NCBI GenBank assembly: GCA_024449915.1
Contig: JAMZAV010004500.1
Span: 1 to 64,000 of the forward strand
Source: Sweltsa coloradensis
Lineage: Eukaryota > Arthropoda > Insecta > Plecoptera > Chloroperlidae
Direction of reading: 5' to 3'
Length of the DNA stretch: 64,000 bases
The notes under the pieces were generated by a model, which worked only from the letters and a program-made list of their open reading frames with translations, was not told the origin of the DNA and searched no databases. Within the stretch, counting starts at the first letter, position 1, and every line of letters begins with the position of its first letter. Shown here in pieces: positions 9,150 to 21,033 of the stretch. The position numbers and the translations under genes were made by a program.

Positions 9150-10905
9150 ATCCCAAAATTAAATGGGAAATGTTCCGGCGGGCACTTTCCCAAAACATTG
9201 GGTCACTCACTCGTTTTAACAATGACTTTTTGGGGTTTTTCCCTAGTAATATTCGTATAAAAAATGGGGTTTTTTAAGTTTAGGGTCATAGCTTAGGCCC
9301 TAAAGCTCCACTGTAACCCTTTTGATTTGGGGTAGGGAGGGGCCAAAAGGGAGGGGGAAAAAAGGAATGTTAAAGGGGGAAATCCACATGGCTCTTTTCC
9401 CCCGTCTAACAAAGACTTTTGGCGTTTTTTTTATAAACCCAAAGAAAGCACGCCAATTTAAAGGCGGCGTAGAATGTTTTTTTTTTTGCAAAAAAAAAAA
9501 ATTTTTAAAACGGCCCATACTATGTTTTTTTTTATTCCTGTTGATCTTTTTGTTTGTTTCCAAGGCGTGATCAAGATCCACGAAACTCAATGGGGTTTTT
9601 TACAAACCTTTGGGTGTAAAATTTTAAGTCCTGCACAAACCAATCGTATCTTTTGTCGCTAAAGAAATTTGTATGGATAAAAATTACAAAGACTTTTAAA
9701 AAAATTTTATGGGATTATTCATGTACATCGTACTTTTTTTTCGGGGAAAGCCAACCACTAGGTTAATATTTTAATTTTCCCCAAAAAAATAAATAATTTC
9801 TGTAGTGTTTTAATTTTGCGAATTAGTAAAAAGAAACTAGCCAGTACAGAAAGAAGGGTAAAATTTTTCAAGGGGGTTTAAATAATCCCCCCGTTTCGGA
9901 GGTTTTTTTGGGAATCTGAGCGTGCAAGTTTCGATCCCCTCTTGGCCAAATGCCCCCGCACCTCTTGACATTCTAAAAATTTTTAATTCTTCCCCAAAAA
10001 AACATTTTTTGTTAAAATAGAACCTACAATTTAAAGGGCCCCCCTTTTCAAATTTTTTATTTTTTTCCCTACCTAAGGTCCCCCTAGGCCTATCATAGAC
10101 TAAAGGGGGTGCTTATTTTCCTTACAGTTGAAAGTGCCCTTATACCAAATCAACTTAAAACCCCATTTTTTTACCGATATAATTATCAAACTTAAAAGCA
10201 AATGTTGCCCGGGTTTTTCAACACATGACTCGCTCACTTTGTCCTTTAAAAACGCTTTTGGCCGGGGGGGCCCATTTGAGTTGGCTAAAAGCGGGGACTT
10301 TTTTAGCCGAAAAGGGGGGAGAAAGTTGGGTTTTTAAAGGGTCGGAAAAATTTTGTAATTTTTTGGATTGTTTTTTTTTTAAAATTTTTTAACATGTTTT
10401 TTTAAAGCCCTATAAAGGGGGAGTATTTCCTTTAAACTGTGACAATACTACGGAAACATGGGGGGCCCTAGGGAAAAACGTGAAAATATTGCAAGGTTTT
10501 AACTCAATCTACGAGCGGAGTTTGGGGGGACCTTGACGTCCAACTTCGATTTAACCTTGGACACGGCATTTCCCAGCCAGGTAAATAACCAAAAAATAAT
10601 TTTCAAAATGGGGAAGGGCCCTTGTCGTTAAAAAAAAATTCCATTTTCATATTTCAACGAATTTTTTTTTAGTTTTTTATTTCTTGCAGGTTTTTAAAAC
10701 GTAACAGATTTTGCTCATTTTGTTTGGGGAGTTCTCGTTACCTTTGTTAAATGATGCTGTTTTAAAATTTAGGGCCGGGCTATTTTTTGGGCCCTTCGGG
10801 CCGTATGAGCCTGGACAGACAACATTTCCCTTTAACAGAAAATTAAACACACCAGGACCGTTTGAGTGCGTTGTAACACGTTCGCTGCGGGGTCACTCGT
10901 TAAAC
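9150..10905 (+). repeat. Dispersed repeat unit R, copy 1 (noisy, lacks the inserted element seen in copy 3)
   Basis: From 9240 to 10905 the sequence follows 41790-44165 almost base for base. Shared words include GGCGGCGTAGAATG, CGGCCCATACTATG, CAAGATCCACGAA and CTACGAGCGGA. Copy 1 has strongly inflated homopolymers. At about 10040-10065 it is the empty site of the 807-bp element that sits at 42557-43363 in copy 3. At 9155-9236 the half-MITE with GTTCCGGCG and CTCACTCGT lies inverted relative to 41697-41790. No protein is recognised in the unit. Confidence 0.8.
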
Positions 10906-11289
10906 ATGGGTGACCGTGGGGGTTAAACAGATTTGGGTTTTAAATTTGAGAATGTTTTTTAAAAAAATGGGTTTTTTCATTATTCTTTCAAAACAACAAT
11001 TTTTTTCCAAAACCCTTTAAAATTTGGGGAAATAAAGGACTAAAGCAACATCCTAAAAATTTACCCTGCTATTTTCAGCAGTCCTTTTTTAAATCTTCAG
11101 TTTCCGGCCATCTTGATTTTTTCCCCCTACTCCACGGAACGGCCCCCTAGTGCTGGGGCTGAAAACCCCTCAGCGTTAGGGCTGGCCCGAGAATGCTCCA
11201 TACCCCGTATTTTGGAAATAAGGGGGGGGCGTTTGGACTAATTTCAATGGGTTTGGGGCGCGGGTACTGCGCTACTAAACGAGTATCAA
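10906..11289. other. Unassigned stretch
   Basis: A/T- and G-rich noisy DNA between repeat unit R and the large inverted repeat. No gene, repeat end or RNA was recognised. Confidence 0.4.
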
Positions 11290-11822
11290 AGGGCCTTTTA
11301 GATCTCCGCCACCTGGCGGGGGAACGTCTAACTCTCTAGGTTAGGTTGTCGCAGCAGCAAAATTAGAAGCCATTTTGGTGATTAATTCTAGAGCGGGAAA
11401 TGTAGTAACTAGTACTATTTCACGCACTTTGCATACTAGTGATTAAATTTACCTAACAACTGGAGGTTGTCAACGACTTCAATACCACGTTAGTAATCAA
11501 GGATAAATTCCACTATAACTTTTATATAGTGGTTATGTTTGTACATACCGTCGTTTTCCATTAAAACGAGCATTTCTCGCCCTCGGCGACATAGTAATTT
11601 TTCACACGCCACCTTGAAAATTACCGTCATTTACTAGTGTTTATATGATTATTTGTGTACACTATTATCATCACATATTATTTTGCTTTGGGCACAAGCA
11701 TGTTGGTGATAAACTAGGAAGCTTCGCAAACACTTTTTCAGACGCGTTGGTGGATGAGCGTAATTGTTTAAGGGACAAAAAAAAATTGCTCATGATATCC
11801 TACACATTACACTATAATAATA

Positions 11823-12587
11823 CTGGGAAAAACGCTTAAGTCCCGCCGCGTTGTTGGATGAGCGTAATTGTGCATTGAGCTTTCCATGTGTTACGCGGAT
11901 TTTCTGTGTTCTGTGAAAAAATCATTACTTAGTCGAAGATTTTTTTTAAAATTAAAAATTTAAAATTTAAATAAAAAAATAACTTAATTTTTTTTAATTA
12001 ATCGTAATTTTTAACAAAGAAAAAAATCGTAAAATTGCAATTTTCATAAGAAATAAATATTCGATTGCGCTCAAATTTAACACGAATATATTAATTCATG
12101 AAATTAAGGTTCTGTGAAAAATAATTACATAGGAAAAGCATGTAGGTGTAATAAGTCAAAGGGAAATTTTTAAAAAAAGAAAAACCCGTAAAATTTCGAA
12201 TTTTCACGGAGAAATAATTTTTCGATTCGCTCAAATTTCGCACGAATATCTTAATTCATGAAATTAAGGGTTCCTGTGAAAAAATCATTACAATCGGTTA
12301 AAGCATGTAGGTGTTATAAGTCGAAGAAGTTTTTAAAAATCGAAAAAAATCGTAAAATTGCGTTTTTTATGAGAAAAAAATTCCCGATTGCACTCAAAAC
12401 GTGGCAGTTCTAAGTTCAGAGATTTCGAAAGGCCTCCATGAAATTTCATCGCAATCGGAAAATTCGGTTTGCCAGAATCGTGCTAACAAACAGACAAAAA
12501 TACAGAAAGAAAAAAAAAACATTCCGGATTTTTTTCTCCCGTGTAGTGAAATGGAATCTTCGCTTCGCTCGCTACGCTCATCCAATA
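11823..12587 (+). mobile_element. CTAGG/CTCATCC family element, type II
   Basis: The head AAACGCTTAAGTCCCGCC followed by GTTGGATGAGCG starts near 11823, and the tail GCTTCGCTCGC plus ACGCTCATCC ends near 12587. The reverse complement of 42557-43363 carries the same head and tail and the same internal blocks (repeated CATGTAGGTG, AATCATTAC, GTGCTAACAAACAGAC). It has no coding capacity: the Lys-rich ORFs inside are repeat sequence. A second head with GGAAGCTTCGC lies just upstream at 11714-11765, a fragment of a related copy. Confidence 0.7.
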
Positions 12588-13439
12588 AAACATAGGGGGA
12601 ATTTAAAAATTATTTCTTTTTATTAATTACATTACAACAAATTTATTCATTATTATTGGGTTGTCATTTTATTATCCTTTAATGCACGCGATTCTTTTCT
12701 GGCCTCTACATCGTCTTTTGTGGTCAAATTTTAGGGCGCGCTAAGAAAGATGTTCATTTTTGTTTTTTTTAAAAATTCCCCTATTTTTTCGTGAAAAATC
12801 ACCGAAAAAGGGCTGTTTATAAAATTGGGAAAACGGGTTGCGACGCCCCTAATTTCTTTGGCCACACAGGGGAGTTGGGACGAGCCCCCGCCGGGGTGGC
12901 GGAAAACCCTGAGGACCTTGGGAGTATGGGAAGGGCGCCCAAAAAAACCAAAGGCCCCCAAAGATCTCCCCCAACCGGGGGGGAAGGGGGGCTGGGAAAA
13001 ACCCTTCGTTTCTTTGGGGGCCCATTTAAAGTTAGGCCCCGTCGAAACCCGGGGGTTCCACAATGGTTATAGAAAGGCCTTTTACGGTGGGTTTGCACGG
13101 GGAAATAGAGGGAATTTTTAAAATAAAAAAGTGAACAATTATTTTAGCGCGCCCTAAAATTTGGAACCAAAAAACCAAAAAATGCCCCCGTTTTGTAAGA
13201 GGCCCCGAAAAAAATTTCGCGTGAAATTTTTCGGGGTAAAAAAAATTGAAAAAAACCCAATAAAAAATGAAAAAAATTTTGGTTGTAATTAATTTTAAAA
13301 ATTTTGAAAAATTTTAAAATTTAAATTGGTTTTTTATTTTTTTGTGAAAGGTGTGGGGGATAGCCGGGGAGCAAATTTTTTTTCCGTTTTAAAAAAAATT
13401 TTTTTTCTAAAACCCTTTGTTTCTGATAATGGGGGGAGT

Positions 13440-14965
13440 GTAGGGGAGGTTAGCGAGCCAAAGCAAAAGATTCCATTTCACTACAAGGAGAAAAAATCCG
13501 GAAGTTTTTTTTTTCTTTTTTCTTTTATTTTTTTTATGTCTTTTAAAACACGATTCCGGCAAAAACCATTTTTCCCAAATTGCGATAAAATTTTATGGGG
13601 GCCCTTCAAAAATCCCCTTAAACTTTTTTAAAATCCCCAACGTTTTTGAGCCCCAATCAAAAAATTTTTTTTTTTCTTTTAAAAATCCCCAATTTTAAAG
13701 GGTTTTTTCGATTTTTAAAAAAAAATTCTTTCAAAAACTTTAAAAAATCCCAATTGTTTTAATCCGATTGCTAATAAATTTTTTTCCCCGAATCCAAAAA
13801 TTTAAAATTGAAAAAATTAATTTGTGAAATTTTTATTTGGGGCCAATCAAAAAATTATTTTCTTTTAAATCGAAAATTTTATGATTTTTTTTTTTTTAAA
13901 AAATTTTGGGACATATAAAAACCAAATACATGCTTTATCCGTTTGTAAGGGATTTTTTCACAAAAATTTTAATTTTATGGTTTTTAATTTTTCTTGTGAA
14001 ATTTGAGCGCAATCAAAAAATTTATTTCTCATAAAAATTGAAATTTTTTACGTTTTTTAAAACAGCTTTTTGGAAAAAGATCCCAAGGGGCTCTTAAAAT
14101 TTTTTAATTTTAAATTTTTTAAAGGGAAAAGGGGTTTTTTAGTTTAAAAAAAAATAAATCAAAAAACATTCCAAGACGGATTTTAAAATTTTTTCTTTTT
14201 TGGGTTTAAATAAAATATGTTTTTTTTTCCTTTGCATTTTTGGAAAATGTATGTTTTTTTTGAAACCCCAAATTTCTATTTTCCCCAAATTTTTTTAATT
14301 AAAAAAACCAAAAATTTCTCATAAAAAAAAAGGTTTGGGGGAATTTTTTTAAAGAAAAGGGACTTTGTAAAGCCATTAAAAAAAAATTTTTCCTTTTTTA
14401 CCCTTAAAAAAAAACTGTAGCTGAAGTGGGAAAAAAAGGGTTAGCAAAATGTGCTTAGAATAAAATGTTTGAAAAAGAAAAAAAGGCTTTTAAATGTTAT
14501 TTAAAGGTTTTTTTTTGGTTTAAAATTTGGGGTAAAAACCCAAAAGCCAAAAGGGCCCTCAAGGTTTATTATAAAACATGAATTCACTGGGCCTTTAAAA
14601 CCCTTTTAAATTTAAAAGGCCCTTTTTTTTAAAAAATTGCCCCAAAAAAAAATTGTTATGAATAAACACTTATAAAACCCTAGTTAGGCCTAATTTTTAA
14701 GACTGGTAAGCCATTTTCCCTTTGAAAAAAAGCATACAGCGCTAAAAAAAAAAATTTTCTTTTAAAATTTGTTTTTTAGCTTTTAAAATCAATACAAAAA
14801 AAATTTTATGTTTTAAATAAATAAAAAAGAAAAACTTAAAAAAAAAATAAAAACAATAAAAATGAAAAAATTTCCCTTTTTTTTCCCTTCTTTTTTCATT
14901 TTGAAATACCCCAAAATCAATTCGCCTAACCCAACCCCAAAACGCGCAAAAAAAAGTTTTTGCGA
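13440..14965 (-). mobile_element. Type II family element in the right arm of the inverted repeat
   Basis: Read on the minus strand, this is the counterpart of 11714-12587. The tail GATTCCATTTCACTAC lies near 13470 and the head GCGAAGCTTCCTAG ends near 14974. A/T runs are strongly expanded, so it is longer than the clean copy. It is listed separately because annotation pipelines may call ORFs here. Confidence 0.55.
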
Positions 14966-15835
14966 AGCTTCCTAGTTTAATTACCAACTTTGCTTGGGGC
15001 CCAAAAGCAAAAAAAATTGGGGTTTGATAATAGGTACACAAAAATCTTTAAAAAACACTGGGAAATGACGGTATTTTTTCAAGGTGGGTGTGAAAAAATT
15101 ACTATGCCGAGAAAAATTCGTTTTAAGGGAAAAAAGGGCCGAAAAATGTAAAAACAAAAACCACTAAAAAAAAAAGTTATGTGGCATTCCCCCTTATTAA
15201 AATTTCATGGAAATTCCCAAACCCCCTTTTGAAAAACCTTTCCATTTTTTTTTTTTTTTTTTTTTAACCTTTTTTTAAAGTCTTTTAAATAAAAAAGGGG
15301 CGTGAAAAAAAATATATGTTGGGAAAAAAATGCTCTTTTTAAGGGGAAAAAGAGGGAAGATGTCCAAAAAAAAAACCAAACTATATGACTTTAAATAAAA
15401 TGGCATTTTTTTCCTGATCATTTTACAGGGTTTATTAAAACCTCGGGGGGAAACCTCCTGTTTTTTAGGTAATAAAAACTTAGATGAAAAAGTGCGTGAA
15501 AAAGTACAACATTCCCGGGGAAAAGCTTGGGTTTTTAAAGGGGAAAAAAGACGCCCAAGTCCCCGCATAATCACTATATGACGTTATAGTGGGGATTTTA
15601 CCCCGATTTTAACGTGGTATTGAAAGTCGTTGACAACCTCCAGTTTGTAGGTAAAAATTTAAATCACTAGTATTCCCCCCAAATGCGTGAAATAGTATAG
15701 TTAAATACATTTCCCCCTTTTAGAAATTTAAACACCAAAAATGGCCCTTTTAATTTCCCCCTTTCCCGCGGGCGACCTAACCTAGAGAGTTAGGGGCGAT
15801 CCTTTCCCCTAGGCGGGGGATCGAGAGGGGCCTTG

Positions 15836-16359
15836 GGGCCAAAAAATTTACCCTTCAAAAGGGTTTAAATTGTCCCCGGAAAAGGGGGCCCCTGACTGCT
15901 AGGTTTTGCCAATTTTATAGGGGTGTTTATGGCCCCTTGGGGCCCCGTCAAGCTACAATTTAAAACATATCATTGCCGTAAGTCTGACCTTTTATAGTTT
16001 TCTTAGGGTTTAAAAATTTTTAAAAAATTTTATAAAAAATCATTTAAAACCCGTAGGGGGATCTTATTTCAAAATCTTTTTATAGGAGGTGTTTTTGGGG
16101 TCTGTTAAGGGGGCCCCCTGATTTCTTTTTCTGTTTTACCCCTAGTGGAAAATTGGAAATGCCGAAAAGCTTTGGCGGGGAAAAGTTTGGCCTACCCTAG
16201 AACCCGTAGCCCTTTGTGTATCCAAACGTAGCCTTTTTGGTCGGGGTTTTTCTGGTTTTAAAAAATATCTCTTTCTCCAAAGGTTTGTTTCCAATAGTTT
16301 TGGGGTAGGGTGGGCCCCCCTTGCCCAAAGGGCCCAGTTTCATTTGTTATTTTAAATTT
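15836..16359. other. Unassigned noisy stretch
   Basis: Homopolymer-rich DNA with no recognised gene or element end. The right end passes into the TAGGCC-rich region. Confidence 0.4.
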
Positions 16360-16800
16360 TTAGAGGCCCAGTTTAGGGCCCAGGCCCTAAACCAGGCCTA
16401 GGCCCACAAAAGCGTCAAAAAAAAATGCTCCGGCCTAGGGGGGCCCAGCCCAGCCTAGCACCCCCAAACCCCACTAGGGGATATAATTAATTTTAAAACA
16501 TTTTAAAACCTAGTCCTACCCTACCCTTTGTTAGGGGTTTTGGCTAGGATTTTGGCCCCTAAGGGGGGCACCCCCAACGCATTGAATTCCCAAAAGGGTG
16601 CATTTTTTGGCTTTGTGTAGGGTCTAGGCCTAGGCCTAGGCCCTAGGGCCTAAGCCTTTGTGTAGGATAGCCTATAGCTAGGTAGGGACTAGGCCTCTAG
16701 GCCTGGGACCTAGCCCTAGGCTTTGTGCATTAATTGGGTATCATGGTACCCCCTTTTCTTCAAAGCCTAGTCCTAGGGCTAGGTTTAGCCTGGTGCCTAG
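16360..16800. repeat. TAGGCC-rich repeat tract
   Basis: The hexamer TAGGCC and its complement GGCCTA recur many times, with runs such as CTAGGCCTAGGCCTAGG near 16623. The word is palindromic around AGGCCT. Similar clusters occur at 20624-20790. It is a low-complexity or degenerate satellite-like tract with no coding content. Confidence 0.6.
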
Positions 16801-16817
16801 GCTACGGGTAGCATAGA

Positions 16818-17282
16818 CCACGTTTATCACGTGAGCCGAGTCCGAACTGGCTTGGGAGCAGACTGAATTTTCAGCTCATTTCAGTAGGCCCTAATGTTTA
16901 TCACACGCTGCCAGTCCGGACTAGTATGGTACAAGCTCAGTCCTAGCTCAGTCCGGACTGAAATGAGACGCTGTGGTTGGATAACTTACGAAGAAGGATG
17001 GCCGCTAGCATGTATTTGAGTTCGCTCGCATTTATCACCAATATTTCAGCCCGCACAGACCGAGCTAGCTCGGCTTCGTTTTCGAGCTGGACTCAAATTC
17101 GGACTGAGGTTGTCCCCCCGCGTCATCCCTTACGCCCTCCCTTCGTCTCGATTAAACCAAGTTGCATAAATATGAGAGTAAAGCAATATTCAATCAATGA
17201 GGTGTTCAGCAGGCAATTTCAGTTCGCACTCAGGTCAGTTCGTTTTGTTTCAGTCCGGACTCGGCTCGCGTGATAAACGTGG
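16818..17282. mobile_element. 465-bp MITE with 30-bp TIRs
   Basis: The left end CCACGTTTATCACGTGAGCC and the right end are inverted copies with one or two mismatches over about 28 bp. The flanks share CATAGA (16812-16817 and 17284-17289), a probable target duplication. The interior repeats AGTCCGGACT palindromes. There is no transposase, so it is non-autonomous. The plus-strand ORF inside (16977-17273) is not recognised and is probably chance. Confidence 0.7.
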
Positions 17283-17378
17283 TCATAGAAATCCCATTTT
17301 AATTGGGGTAGACTAGCAGTCAGCGGTTCCCCTTCCGGGACAATTGGAAGCCATCTTGAATGGGTGTGTTTGCATGTA

Positions 17379-17696
17379 AAGTATCATTCACAACTAGTTC
17401 TAAGGCGTAATATTTTGTATTGCCGAGTATGTGTTTCAATTTAGAACGTTCACAACACGTCCTAGTCGCAAGGCGTTATGGTTTATGTCGTAACGAATTG
17501 CCCTAAATCCCAAATTCTTACGGACAGGTTTCTTACGACGAGCCATCACGAACAAGGAAACTCCCCACTCCTGCTATTTCATTCAACAGTGGTGTATGCG
17601 CATGCGAATACGCCAGGCACATACGCATCTTACGACTTGCGCCTTACGCCGAGACCTTGCGCCTTTACGCCTTGGAACTTATTGTGAATGATGCTT
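17379..17696. mobile_element. 318-bp MITE with roughly 30-bp TIRs
   Basis: The left end AAGTATCATTCACAACTAG and right end TTATTGTGAATGATGCTT are inverted repeats continuing into AAGGCGTAA / TTTACGCCTT. TA dinucleotides flank both sides, compatible with a TA target as used by Tc1/mariner-like elements, though the superfamily is an inference. Internal words CTTACG and GCGCCTT recur. A GCCATCTTGAATGGGTG word lies outside it at 17350 and again at 17935. Confidence 0.6.
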
Positions 17697-18450
17697 TAAT
17701 TAGATGGGACCGCGATTTTCCGAAAACAAAAATATTTTTAAAGATGGCCGCCATTTGGCAGGTAGAGCATATCAGACTTTAACACCAAATGATTACTAAA
17801 ATTCCCGTATGGCAAATAACTTTGCATTGTTTCTGTTTGCTTCAATACCATGCTGCACAAGCTAAAACCATATCAAACAATCCAGTAAAGTTACTTTATT
17901 GCATTAAAAAAGCATATATTAAAACGCCAAACCGCCATCTTGAATGGGTGGGATTGACGCTTCAATTTGGTACACTCGCGCCTGTGCGGAGGTATTGGAG
18001 ACTGCGCATCTAGCCTACTTTCGGTGTTAAGATATCTATGACGGGTAGGCATGGCCTGGTTTTACCTCCAGGGCCTAGGTAGGCCTAACTCGGCCATTCC
18101 ATAGCAAAGTGAGCCTGACAAGTGAAAAATAATTTTTACCCAATAGTTTATTGATGGGTCAAAAATTAAAGTCAAAACTCCACTGAAATTTCAAAAGTCT
18201 TTGCTCTCTTTGTAGGTAGTAAATATTGTGTTTTAAGTGCTTCAAAGTCGGTGTTAAAGTTATTGTTTTATTTTAGTGCCACCATCCCCTAATTTTAAGC
18301 CCTCCAATTTCTTTAGGTAGCTGTCTGTGAAGTCTTTCTTTTGTAAATCAACACTTAATGATGTTGTGAAGTATTTTAGTTGGAAAAAAAAAACTGAACC
18401 ACAAAGTAAGTTTTACTTAAATGGTATATAAAAGATGAGCACTATGAATA
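17697..18450. other. Unassigned intergenic stretch
   Basis: Moderately A/T-rich clean sequence without a recognised gene. It contains the second copy of GCCATCTTGAATGGGTG (about 17935-17951). Confidence 0.4.
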
Positions 18451-18453
18451 CAT

Positions 18454-20126
18454 GTCACACCGCAACACAAAACTACAATAAACTATGATAGTGTTAACGA
18501 TTATGGCTAAACAAAAGTTGAGAGAGTAACTTATTTTAAGGTTAGGTTAGGTATATGAACTTATCATATCTCCAACAGAGAAAACTGAGATGCACTGACT
18601 AGAAGTGGTTGAAATTGTGTGCGGGGTGTGACACACAGTATGTTGCGTGTGTGAATGATTATTGAATTGCATGATAATGCCAGGGCTACAGTCAAATAGG
18701 TAAAAAAAAAATTACCCGTTAGACCTACCTAGTTTAGGTAGCCTAAGTAATGCACATATAAACGCACGACAGTCAACGTATTTTGAAAATGCAAAAAAGA
18801 GAGATTAGGAGGGGTGCGGGAAAAACGAATTTTGTACTAGCTAGTCAACTTGCTGAAAAATTTTTCGGCAATCATTCAAGACTAGATTCAGAGCGCTCAT
18901 TGGAGTCATGATCAATAACTGTTTTTACAGCCTGACGCGTGATGAAAAGATGACGTTAAAGAGGTCATTCGCGGTTGAAAGTGATGACTTGACACATAAC
19001 AAAACATGCAGTGTCGGGCATTCCTTAACAAGATTTTTGCTGAACTAAAAGTCGAGTTTTCCTAAGTTTAACAAAAGTGATTATTTTTCGGATGGTCTGT
19101 GCTTCCGGCCAACAATCCTGCCCTAGATAGTAACGTGTGATTGTCCTCGTTCAACTGCGCGTAAATGGGGAAAAATACCGAAAGCAGTATTATGCTGAAA
19201 ATCGTTAGCATTTGATGATGAAACAGTGAAGTAAACATTAGGCTAAAAGTAGGCCCTATATGCATGTATCTAGTGGCAACTATTGGGTAGACTATGGCCC
19301 GGATATTGTGAATACGTCATGGCGAGAACAAAGCCGTTATCAAGAAGATGGTAGGCTCCGTCCAATACTTCACAAACAATCGTGGGCAATTAAAGTTCGT
19401 CAGGGATTAGGCAGCATAAATAATATAAGCTGCAATTAATAATAAATGATAAGACCATTATAGTAATCCTCTTTATGCCTATTAGCCCCTACTTTCAAGT
19501 TTAACAAAAAATAATCAGTGACGAGGACCCATATTCATTTAAAAAAATTTACAACGAAACACTTTATTTTATAATGGCTACCTTTTTTAAATATCATATT
19601 TTAGCATGCCATAGGTTGTTAGATTACATGAAAGTTATTGAGGATTCATGAAGTATGTAAGACAAACTGCAACCAAATGTATCTTCGCATACAAAACTCG
19701 TATTTTATGGTATTTTTGTGCACTACGTCACACCCGCAACATTTCCTGTCACACCCGCAACATCTTCACAACCAATCATAAATCGTCTTTTATAAATTAT
19801 TGGAGCACTATTCCTCTATTATTATTTAAGGGTGTTCTATAATGCTTTAGGAAAAAAATAGTTGCCATATCCAAAGCGGGAACCTATATTCACAGACTTT
19901 TGCATTCGTTCATGTAAGGGTGTAAATACAGTGGCCAAAAAGTGTCACACCCGCAACACCTGTTTTAATGGTTAATTTTAATGATTTCTTAAAGGTCACA
20001 GAAAGTTGAAATTTGGTGTATTTGTACATCTTATGGCAACAATGAATGATACAATGTCTTTGTTCAATTTGTAATATTATAAACACTGGAAGGTATTTTA
20101 AGTGGTAATGTGTCACCCCGCAACTA
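18454..20126. repeat. Cluster of a GTCACACCCGCAAC motif
   Basis: The motif or a one- to two-base variant occurs at 18454, 18621 (minus), 18641 (minus), 19727, 19748, 19944 and 20112. Copies at 19727, 19748 and 19944 are identical over 14 bases, and the others are within two changes. Between the copies no protein gene is recognised. Repeated motifs near the ends of DNA transposons often bind transposase, but no TIR pair was found, so the role is open. Confidence 0.6.
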
Positions 20127-20623
20127 TGGTATTGGCCGTACTGTTTGTCTCTCATAAACCTGAGCCCGGCGTTTTAGGTTTCAAAGAAACTGGATGTCGC
20201 CTGCTACCTGCTTTATGAACAGGTTTGTAAAAACCCGTCCGAAATTGACGGGGAAGGATGGGCCTCTCTGTAATAAACAAAGTAGGCTACAATCACATCC
20301 GATGCAAGTGGTTGAACCTCCGAGTATCGGAAAACCACTTGTATGTAGGCACCGGGTTAGTGGTTTATCTTCTTGCTGCGCCTACATTACTATAATGGCC
20401 GCGCAAGATCAAACGTTCAAATGACACTTGCTCATCAATATCATCCCCATACAGGATATAGGGCCAAGGTTGCACTGGATGTTGACTGTACTTTACCGAC
20501 TCGCGGATGTCCACTTCAGCTGTCAACTGTGATCGTTTACAACGTGACCACCACGGACCTGCGCTCTTTGAAACCACAAAAAGCCGGGCTCTGGTTATGA
20601 TGCAGACAAACAGTAGGTTATGT

Positions 20624-20790
20624 CAAGATAAGCCTAGGGCCAGTGACCCTCATAGGCCTAGGCCCCTACTGTCAGGTAGGGCATCTAGTGCTTACCTATG
20701 AAATATATCTGGATAGGGAGCCGGGCCTAGGCGTAGGCCCTGGCCCCTATTAGGCCTAAGCCTACCCCTAAGCACTACTAGCCTATTATG
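20624..20790. repeat. Second TAGGCC-rich tract
   Basis: TAGGCC/GGCCTA words recur about every 10-20 bases, as at 16360-16800. No coding content. Confidence 0.5.
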
Positions 20791-21025
20791 ATATTTCATT
20801 AGGCCTTATTTTGTTGTTGTCCTCCTCTGAAAAAGAGTTTTTAAAACATTCACCAGGTCCATCGATTCCCAGGTGCTAGTATTACGCCATTATTTATTTT
20901 TCACCACATAATCTATAGGCCTTACGGTAGCAAATACCCCACTTAAATGGACCGTTTAAAAATATATCCTGCAAACTGTGATTTCTTTTACAAAAAAATT
21001 TCCATTTTTTTAATAGCAAAATTCG
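20791..21025. other. Unassigned short gap before the hAT MITE
   Basis: No element end or gene recognised. Confidence 0.3.
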
Positions 21026-21033
21026 GCTTTAAC

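Larger units (their letters stand above)
11290..15835. repeat. Large inverted repeat, clean left arm and noisy right arm
   Basis: The left arm 11290-12745 reappears reverse-complemented at about 13135-15835. Matching anchors are TCTCTAGGTTAGG (11333) with CCTAACCTAGAGA (15777), the CAACCTCCAG/CTGGAGGTTG pair (11460, 15634), GGAAGCTTCGC/GCGAAGCTTCC (11717, 14961), and AAATTTTAGGGCGCGC/GCGCGCCCTAAAATTT near the centre (12727, 13146). About 390 bp separate the arms. The right arm is longer because of homopolymer growth and extra A/T-rich sequence. Both arms contain a CTAGG...GGATGAGC family element. Confidence 0.75.

Noticed and set aside
12394..12626. Overlapping Lys- and Ser-rich ORFs on both strands
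   Set aside because: They lie in the tail of a repeat element and recur at 42485-42781 and in part at 48401-48628. They are repeat sequence, not genes.
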